Positions 55,201 to 64,000 of a stretch of 64,000 bases of DNA are shown here, one piece after another. Position numbers and translations under genes: made by a program. Positions within the stretch are counted from its first letter, which is position 1. Each line of letters begins with the position of its first letter. A model generated the notes under the pieces. It saw only the letters and a list, made by a program, of their open reading frames with translations. It did no database searches and was not told where the DNA came from. Source of the stretch: Cruorifilaria tuberocauda (Eukaryota; Nematoda; Chromadorea; Rhabditida; Onchocercidae); contig JABVXU010000206.1 of the NCBI GenBank assembly GCA_013365365.1, forward strand, positions 29,995 through 93,994. Direction: 5' to 3'.

Positions 55201-56990
55201 ATTTACCTCTTTGCTACTGTAAAGGATTAAACTTTTTTAAGCGATTATCGTACTGGCGAAAAATCAATTCTAGTTTCGATTTCAATTCTCTTATATTTCG
55301 AAAATAGAAAAAACAAAAAGTAACAAAAAAAAGTTATAATTTTTTAATTTTGAACTTATCAAACTATTTAATGTAATTAAATGGAAAGCTTTATAATGAA
55401 ATATGGTTGTTTCTGAAATTATCAAAACTTTGTGTCAGCAAAATTATTGAATCATTTATAAAAATGCCGCAAAAAAAAATCAACTTATCGATTGCAAACT
55501 TGATTAATTTTAATATTTGTTTGAAATTTCAAGCGAATAAGCCTGAAAGAAACTTCATATTATTTTACTCCATATTTGTATACTTTGTGTTTGTTTGTTA
55601 TTTTCATTTCCATACTCATTCTTTTCTCGCAGGGGGTAATAAAAGAAAATGGAATTGGAGGACAATTTTGCAGGAAAATAAAAAGGGAACAGGTAATTGT
55701 TAATTAGCTTTGAAGGAAATGACGTACGCTTCAGATGTGATAAATGATAGTGACAAGAATTTTAAACACGTGGGTTTTTTTTTCAAAAATAAATTTAAGA
55801 GATGCAATTTGCATGCTTAACTTATGAATGTAGGCATGCTCGTAGGTTTCTGAAATGCAAATAGCAGCGCACTGATTTCAATCGAACAACTTTGCCGATT
55901 TTGACGATTTATTTGTCTAGTCGTTCTGATTCATTAAATGATTAATTTATGTATTTCGTTTTATAGGAGGAATCATTCCAATTTCCTCACATCGTTCCAT
56001 GTAAACATTGTTAAAAATGATAATGATAATGATTATAAAGATATTATTTCGACTGCCATTGGCTAATAAATCGTAATAATGAATACTAGCAATGGCAGCT
56101 ATAGCAGTAATAATAATCATAATAATTACTGATAATAAATAGTAATAATAATAACTGTAATAATAATGATAATAATAATAATCACGTTAACAAATAATAA
56201 GATAAATAATGATAATAGTAATAGCAATAATGATAACATGACGGTAATGATGATAAAAGTGATGGTGTTGGTGATAACAGTATGATGGTGATAATGATGA
56301 TAATGACGATAGTTACAATAATGATGACGATGAAGATATAAAGGAAGGGAATCGTTAATGGCTAAGTGTGCACACATATGAAGAAGCATTAAGGAATGAT
56401 TGTATTGCTTATCTGTTGACATAAGCGCAAAACGGCAATGTCTTTCCTGTTTCGAGAGTGCCAATCTGAAACCGATCGTTTTTTCCATGTTCTTCAGTTG
56501 AACTGTACGGAAGAGACCGATACGGTCCCATGATACTTTCCTTTATTTAAATTTATTTAATTTTTATTCTTATTATAATGAAAATGAAAAATTGCATATT
56601 TCTACAACAAAATATGAACTTCTTTTATTTTTATAGTAATTAATTAGGAATGCTGAATAATATTTGTCTTCAATGATTAGAATATCGGGACGGGAGGAAA
56701 CCAGGTTATTAGTCAGAAGGAAAATACTAGAAATGCATATTTCGATACTAGAAAGAGTAAGCATAAGTAATAATTAGCGAAAGTTTAACAGAATCATAAT
56801 AAAATATATCAGTATTTGTTTGTGTCGATTTCATTGCCTCCAATCAGCTAATGCTTCTGATAATTTTACCCATAGACTGTTTTGCTAATCACGAACTTAT
56901 TGAATATCATGAATTCAAATAGCAGTTCATGATGAAGTTCTATTATTACTGTCATTAAAGGTGTGAATTTCTAATTAATATGATGGGTAT
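52218..56990. other. Gene-poor AT-rich stretch upstream of the neurexin-like gene
   Basis: No supported exon. It includes pyrimidine/purine-rich patches near 53220-53290 and 53390-53450 and a long ATA/ATG low-complexity block at about 56015-56340. The block produces a 120-codon reverse-strand frame that I reject as a gene. Confidence 0.5.
56015..56340. repeat. ATA/ATG trinucleotide-rich low-complexity block
   Basis: Degenerate AAT/ATA/ATG/GAT triplets run for about 320 bases on the plus strand. The reverse complement encodes His/Tyr/Ile runs. Confidence 0.75.
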
Positions 56991-57000
56991 TTAATTACAG
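56991..57000 (+). other. Candidate spliced-leader acceptor for the neurexin-like gene
   Basis: TTAATTACAG ends at 57000, six bases before the ATG of a clean signal-peptide exon, so the gene's own 5' UTR would be six bases. Confidence 0.5.
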
Positions 57001-57006
57001 AATACG

Positions 57007-60000
57007 ATGCTACAATACGGGTTTTTATGTTTAACCATATCATATTCGTTGCTAAACGCACAAACGGAAATTCCGGCTCAGGTTATTACACTATTAGACA
57101 AGAAGTCATACGTTGAATATAAATTTATTCAATGGAATTATGCAGGTTTGTATTGCCGTAAAGTTTTCGTAAACAGAAAATATCGATTCGATTTAATTTT
57201 TACATCGTTGGTTAATTTTAATTTAAAGTTTTATAGATTTTTTTTCCTGGATTAAATTGGACTAATTTGAATAAATCATTTCAATTAATGGAAAATAGAA
57301 ACAGAAAAATCAAAATATAATTTATAAATATTTGCGCGAAGTTTCTTTTTTATCATTTAAGCGATATTATTATTATTATTATTATCGAAACTAGGCATTT
57401 CTCATCACTGTAGCTTACTTGATCCTGATCAAAATAGATTCTGAAATTTATTGAAATTTTTTAAAATACATTTTTTGAATCAATAATCTGTGATTAATGG
57501 ATTGCTTGAAGTTGACGGATCACAATTATCTTTACCAATACGTTTCCGTACTCGATCAATCAATGGCCGTCTGATAACCTTATCAGCACAAGGAAGTGAA
57601 GGCAACATATTCATTGTATGTTCCACTAATTTATTTTCCTTTCCTTTTTTTACATCACTTATATCATATTATCATATCATATCATTACTTATCTGCAACT
57701 TCATTACTTCCAGTTTGTTATTTCCAATGATAAAATTTATTTAATAGACAGTAATAATTTATTGCCACAGTATTCATAACTGTAACTGCATCATACTTAT
57801 ATCATTCGAAAAAGATGAAAGAAAAAATAATAAAATATAGACAATTTAATAGATATTAATCTCATACCGTATCATCGAATTTAAAATGATCTAGTATTTT
57901 GTGGTGCAAAGTTCCCAGCGAAAGAAATCTTTCTGGATAATTGATCCGCTGATTGATAATTTTTTCCAGCTCTCTGCATATGTTGACAATGCAGCGGTCG
58001 TTGTTGATTTAGTTGACGGACAGCGGAAAGTTATCAGGAAAACAAGGAAACAATTACCTGGTTTGATTACTTACTCAAAGTTATTTCATTAGACTTTCTG
58101 AAATCACAACTGTTGATGTGATTTCGGGATTTTTACAGTTCAATGCATGATACTTTCGGTAAATTAGCAAAATAATAAATTTATCGACTTTCTCTGAAGA
58201 AATTTGATCATTCTTATCATATTTTTGGCGAATATAAAAAATGAGAAATGAAATTTTAGGTGTAAATAATGGCATGGAATACTCAATGTCAATTCAGTTA
58301 AATCTGGAAAGGAAAATGCTAAAAATGATTTACGGTGAAGGAACGGTGGACTCATATGAATTTACTAATAATATCGAAGTTGAAAATAGTATGCAACTTG
58401 CTATTGTAACCGGAAATTCTGGTATGTTTCTGTCTTTTTATTTATACCTAAATGAAGTTTAAAAAAAAAAAAAACTTTTCCGAACTGTTCAACTTTTAGT
58501 ACAAAATAGGTTTCATCTTACTTAATATCGTTCCTTGTCGCTATTGTTATCATCATTATTGTTATCATTATTATTGTTATTATCATTACTGTTGTTATTA
58601 TTATTATTAATATTATTATAGTTTTAATTTTAATAATAAACATAATCATAGTCCAAGATGTGAAATTGGTAGAAAATATTTAATTACAGAAGGATTGAAT
58701 AGTATAATTGGTTGTGTTACCATCGTTGGCTTAACGGTTGGTAATCGTTTTGTATTTGAATTGGAAGAAAAGAAACGTTCTGATAATGTTAGAGATAACT
58801 GTGGTACTCTTTGTACCAATGAACAGTGCAATAAGGTTTAATTTTACACTAAAATTTCATCAAAGCCGTTAGTACGGTAATAATTTAACTTTCTATCTTT
58901 CACGTTTATCGATTTTGAGAGTTTGAAATTATTGAAAGAATTATTCCGATTAATTGATGCTATTAATTTCTACAGTTTACCAAAGTTTTCGATGACTTTA
59001 TTTAGTTCAATAAATCAGTACTGTATGACTTTATTTAGTTCAATAAATCAGTAACTGATATACGGTAGTGTATAAGTGATATACGGTACTGTATAAGTGA
59101 TATACGGTAGCCTGAACTTAATCATTCCTTATCACCTAATATAAGCATTCTAATAGAAGAATTGATTTGTTTGAAATGAAAATTTTAGGGTAAATGTATT
59201 GATTTATTTCATACAGCAATATGCAATTGTCGTGGAACTTATCAGTCAGGAAAGCGATGCAATGAAGGTTTGCTGTTATCACACAAATCATTCAAACAAA
59301 CTTTAGTTTCTATTTAAGTGAAAAAAATTATCTTTTAGCTATGAAAACGCTAAATGTATCCTGGCATCAATATATTTCCTATAAAATTGAGGATGATGAA
59401 TCACAACCTGCTATCATATCAATTGACTTTAAGGTAAAATTAAGATTGATAAACAAAGAAAAACAATTTTTTGCATGAATAAATGCTAAATGTTAAGCAG
59501 AATCTTGATATTGCAGTTAATCATGATAACAATAGTGATAATGGCAAAAAATGGAGAATCAATGAATTTAAGGAAATAATAGATTTAGGTTCATCGAGAA
59601 GGAAAAGCTCATTCAACGAGTGAAATATTTTGCTTATTAGGTCGAATGCAATTTTGCAAATGAGTCCATAATTCCATTTTATTGGATATTTGAAATTGGA
59701 AATTAATTGGAATTGAAAATTTAATTGGATTAATTGGATGTATTTTTTGACAAATTGAACCTAGTTTCGTTTTAGACCGAGGTAAATGAAGGTTTAATAA
59801 TTCATGGAACAATTTTATCACTTGAAACTAACAAAGCAATCGGTAAACTAAAATTAGCACTTATTTATGGACAATTACGATTAACAGTTGCTAATCTTGC
59901 TGAAATCAGTTTCGATAATGTTACTTTCGATAGTGACCGGTAAGTTACCAGCTTGGTTGACTCTATTAAGATTATCACTTATATATTATCAATTTCATAA

Positions 60001-63000
60001 TATGATTCCAGAAATTGGAATCAAATTTCTAAGAAGTACAGGTGAAAAATAATTAGCACGATTGTAATTACAATGAATTAAGCATTTCAGTAGCAGTAAA
60101 CTGGAATGAAATGTAAATTCCGTGGAACTTCATCGGAAGTTTTGGAAATACAGACATTTTATACTTCTAACCATAAATAATCAAAATTAAAGTAATCATG
60201 ATAACCTATCAAATTGTATTCGAAAATCACTTTCTTGAATTGAATTCAAATTTTTTTATGCCGTTCATTTTTTCACTTTATCAGATTCAATCAAATTTTA
60301 TTGGAATTTGATTATAACATTAATAAGATTCGTATGACTCTTAATGGAAATGCAAAATCAGCCAGTTTGAATATGGAAGATAAGGATTATCATATCAGGT
60401 AAAGTTGTATTGCATACTCTAAATAATTCGTTTTCTTCCTCAGCAATAATTAAAATTAATTTGGTGCTAAAGCGATTTTCGCGTGTATTACAAAATGGAA
60501 TAACTTTAATTAGAATATCTCATGTGATTTTTTGTTCATTTTAATGTAATCATTGATTTCTAACTAATTTTATGTTTTAATAGATTTGATAACGAATTGT
60601 TCTTTTGTGCTGGTGATATTGAAGTTGGTCTATCCGGATGCTTACGTGGAATTTACGTTGATTACTTTGACGTAATCGATGGTTATGCTAAAGGTTCATC
60701 GAAGGTATCACTACTTATACGTTTAATAATATAAATATGATACTGTTAAATAAAGAATTAATTTACTGTATTTAAGGTAAATGCAAATGCGGAATTGAAA
60801 AGTTGCGATAGAAGCAGTTTAATTACTGTAACAGCATCAGATGTTAAAATTTTGCCGGTATCAAATACCGGACAAATATTATCGGATGAGCAAATAAGCG
60901 GGTATGATGCTGGATCAGGATATCAATTTGGACTTGACCATGAACATAAACAAATAAACAGTGAACTCGAACATCATTATGATAAACAAATAAAGACAGA
61001 AGTAATAGCATTTTAAAATTTGAAACTAGATGCTTTGTTTATTATTCAGGTACAATGAAATTAATCCTTTACTCAGTCAATAATAAATCAAACTTATTAC
61101 ATAGCTATGTGTTACTGCGAGTTGAATTAAATGTGAAATTGAATTCTAAACGTAAACTTCAGTTATTTAATTAAAAATTAACAAATGATTCCAATTCGTT
61201 CCAGACAAAATAAAATTTGGCTTTTTTCTTTTCAGAAATTTCAATTTGGTAAAAAAGAAATTGGCAAAAAAAATTCAAATTCTGATATAATTTTTTAGGT
61301 TGAGGAAAATGCTGCAATCGATGAAACCATTCCATGGAAAGTTATTACAGGTTAGCAAGTTTTCACTTATCAAATTATAATTATAGCTAATTTTTTTCGT
61401 CTGCCCTAAATGTATGCTTAAATCGTTTAATTTTTAAATTGTGATCAAATGTTGCTGAAATCGAACAGAAAAAAAGTTCCATGCAAAAATTATCTGATAT
61501 AATTTGCTAACAGATAGATGATAAAGCTTCGAGGAAAAAATGTTAACAAATTTGTCGTAAATTCGAAATTCCTTAAATTTCCTCAAATTCATTATACTGA
61601 TATTGATTTCATTTATCTTCAATCTGAGATTCCTCGAAGATTTCTCATTTCAGAAACACCGATGAAACAAATTTGCGAGAATGATGAAGCGATAAGTTGC
61701 AAGAATTCAATTGAATGTATAAAGGAAGATGGTATACCAATTTGTGTATGTCAGAAAGGATTCATTGGGCCATCCTGTCAATTTTGTTGGTTTACAATAA
61801 TTTTTTAAGTTTAAATAAATGCTCATTGCCAAGTTCAAGTTTAATTAAAGAACAGTTAGCCTATTAAAGTGTAAAATTTTGAAAATGAATATAAAAATGA
61901 AAAAGAAAATTGATTTTCTTTTTAAGCACTTTTACCATGGAATTGTGATGAGATATTCCGTGATGGTAATACCATATCAGGAACGTATATCATCGATCCC
62001 GATGGTTCCGGTCCTTTACCGGAAACATATGCTTACTGTGAGAATGGTAAAACAATCGTTACGCATAATATGCCTAATAATACATTAATTCATAGCAAAG
62101 ATTTGGGTGATATTCATATGATAGTTAATTATAAGTAAGTTTCAAAGAATTTTTTGCTTATCTTTTTCTATCTTTAACAAATTTGACTTTTTTCAAACAA
62201 AATTTATTTCTGTAAATTCTTCAATTACTTTGATAACTTTGGTATTTGTTAGATGAATGTCAGAGAATTTTTAAACTTTGTAAATTTGATACTGTTGAAG
62301 ATTATTGAACGATGAACTTCTAAAAAGTTTGAAAAGTAATTCCAAGTCTTGCTCGCAAACAGTACAGTATAATTGTCGTTCAGCACCGCTCAGGTAAACT
62401 TCATGGTTTTCATTTTCATTTTCAACTTCACCCTTATAAGACTATTGAAAAAAAATTTTTCAATGATAATAAATAAATCTGAAAATAAATAAATAAAATT
62501 TGAACTAAATTAGTGGGAATTAATTTGGTTAACTAATGTGAATTAAAGTGGTTAACAAAAAAAAGTGATTCAAGAGCTTCTGATATGATCATATCAGATA
62601 TTGTCATAGCCAAAGTCGAATATGCAATCTAATCAAAAATCTCTTATTTTTAATGCTGATCTAGTACATTACATTTGATTACTCTCTTAATATGAGTTCA
62701 AAGTAAGCTTATCATCATATCATGGGAGAGTTTGAAGTTAAGTATGTGGAAGTATTTTGCCTTGCAGGTTTAATAAAATGAAAATATGGTTCAAATCGAT
62801 CTCGAATGAATTCTTCCGTGGATTTGGCGGAATTGATGGGACATGTCCCTGTCAAAATAATAAATGTGAAAGTAAGCACTTATTTATTTTTAGAATAATT
62901 AATTAGAAAAATAGATGATTAGAATTTCACTCTGCTTCTCTACGGCACAAAATTCCCTTTATTTAATTTCATTTTATAATTTAACACGATCGTTTAATTT

Positions 63001-64000
63001 TACTGATATTTGAGGCATCTCAAATGTAACTTATTACTTAAAGTATATCAAAGTACGTAGTTTTTTTGTTAGATATTATCAGATAACATACCTAATGCGC
63101 TGTGGAATAAATGATATCATGATAATAGAATATTAGGATATCCCAAAACGTTCTATCAGCCTGATTTAATTTACATATTTTTGAGAAACAATAAAGGTGG
63201 ACAGTATTGAATGTTTTCGAAGGTCTGATTATTATTATCATAGAATGTAATTGTGATAACGGCGGAGTCGCAAGCGATCATGGCGTAATGACGGACAATC
63301 AAGTACCAATCCGAGGCATCTATCGATTAAATGATCAATCAGTTGATAAAGGCTACATGACACTTGGACCACTGGTTTGTGTTGGAAGTGGTACGTATTA
63401 GTTCATTCTTAATTAATTTAATTTATACATTTTTCTCGTTCGGTTTCGCAAAAAGGAAACCTGAAAATACAAAAATTTAGGAAGTTTTAAATTTAGATTT
63501 ACAGTTATTATTATGATGAACTTTTATAACTTCTGACCGACATTATTCCACTTTAAGTTACAATACTTAAAATAGATTTTGGCAATAAAAGTTAAAGAAT
63601 TTGGGAAATGCTAAGAAAATATTAAAGAGATAATTGTGACCTTTAAAAAGATAATTAATACTAATTAACTGCAAAAATGAAGGATTGAGTAACTTGATTA
63701 ATTTGATCAAGATCATTCACACTTTAAGGCATTGCGATTGAAGTGGAAAATGTATAATTTGCATAATCATATCAGAGACTTATGAAATTATAGTAAATAA
63801 GTATTTTAATTTCATATCTCTGGAAAAATATACATATCAAGAATATATAATTTGCTTTAATTTACAAATACAAGTAAATAAGAATGAAAAAGGAAAGTAA
63901 ATAGATAAATTGAATTTCACACCTGTTGAGTAGGAAAAATCAAAACGATTTCTCTATAAATTATTTGATTTCTAATTTTTCAATATTCATTTTAGCTGGC
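57007..64000 (+). CDS. Neurexin-like CASPR/axotactin-class protein, 5' part (continues past the window)
   Basis: Seventeen exons join in phase: 57007-57145, 57512-57615, 57970-58060, 58260-58421, 58690-58835, 59189-59267, 59339-59433, 59776-59939, 60285-60398, 60584-60704, 60777-61001, 61299-61350, 61654-61785, 61927-62134, 62768-62871, 63244-63390 and 63996 to the edge, about 695 residues so far. Signal peptide at about 1-19. LamG 1 at about 25-200 (FRTRSINGRLITLSAQ, GCVTIVGLTV). EGF at about 203-240 (six Cys between NCGTLC and RCNE). LamG 2 at about 245-420 (NEGLIIHGTILSLE, GCLRGIYVDYF). Acidic linker. EGF 2 at about 505-545 (CKNSIECIKEDGIPICVCQ). Fibrinogen-like part from 545 (GTYIIDPDGSGPLPETYAYC) ending in the CASPR-type CNCDNGG...GVMTDNQVP and GYMTLGPLVC. 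The family works in cell adhesion and axon-glia or junction contacts. There is no N-terminal discoidin domain, unlike vertebrate CASPR. C. elegans nlr-1 and itx-1 are the likely comparators. Confidence 0.87.
57365..57384. repeat. (ATT)n microsatellite in an intron
   Basis: About six ATT units in the first intron of the neurexin-like gene. Confidence 0.8.
58533..58620. repeat. TTA/GTT trinucleotide-rich repeat in an intron
   Basis: GTTATTATCATTATT-type degenerate triplets fill this part of the intron before the exon at 58690. Confidence 0.75.
58992..59110. repeat. Two adjacent tandem repeats in an intron
   Basis: A 29-base unit (starting ATGACTTTATTTAGTTCAAT) occurs identically at 58992-59020 and 59025-59053. 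Directly after it, a 21-base unit, GATATACGGTA(G/C)TGTATAAGT, occurs at 59057-59077 and 59078-59098 with a partial third copy to 59110. The first unit contains CAATAAA. Confidence 0.9.

Noticed and set aside
56126..56488. 120-codon minus-strand frame with His/Tyr runs
   Set aside because: Most of it is encoded by the ATA/ATG low-complexity block, and no homology or splice context is seen.

Overview
The window reads as nuclear DNA from a parasitic nematode, most probably a filarial (spirurid) species. The base composition is strongly AT-rich. Genes are split into many small exons by introns of about 70-2,000 bases, with U-rich TTTCAG/TTTTAG acceptors. Several genes have an acceptor-like site just upstream of the ATG with no visible upstream coding exon, as expected for spliced-leader trans-splicing. 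The genes are animal genes, several of them nematode-type. I saw no bacterial operon, phage, CRISPR or insertion-sequence structure. Most exons are too short for simple ORF scanning, so the gene models below were built by hand from splice sites, reading phase and protein-family similarity.

Plus strand, left part. Positions 3723-11476 hold the 3' part of a synaptotagmin-like tandem C2 gene whose 5' end is not seen. Positions 14943-19274 hold a type II membrane protein with an olfactomedin domain (colmedin/gliomedin class). Positions 23922-27147 hold a complete fatty acid 2-hydroxylase (cytochrome b5 plus di-iron hydroxylase). Positions 28618-29519 hold exon-like fragments that I could not resolve. 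Then come two very small membrane-protein genes: an 87-residue protein at 29565-30083 and a 49-residue ORF at 30316-30465.

Minus strand, middle part. Translation elongation factor 1-alpha (33819 to 30930, seven exons, 464 residues) converges on the small plus-strand genes. Behind it lie an OSTF1-type SH3/ankyrin protein (37636 to 36305), the complex I LYR subunit NDUFB9 (39987 to 38212) and a ZIP-family zinc transporter (46821 to 42469). A tRNA-Arg(TCG) sits alone at 52145-52217 on the minus strand.

Plus strand, right end. From 57007 to the window edge, 17 exons encode the N-terminal half or more of a secreted or surface neurexin-like protein of the CASPR/axotactin class (LamG, EGF, LamG, EGF, fibrinogen-like). 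It continues beyond the window.

The genes do not form one pathway. They mix housekeeping functions (EF-1alpha, NDUFB9, tRNA), lipid and zinc metabolism, and neuronal or adhesion proteins. The least explained signals are a 73-base near-perfect hairpin at 34077-34149, the two small membrane proteins, the unresolved higher-GC block at 28080-29560, recurrent CCGGTTAACCGG-type palindromes, and genes whose stop codon overlaps or abuts an AATAAA hexamer.
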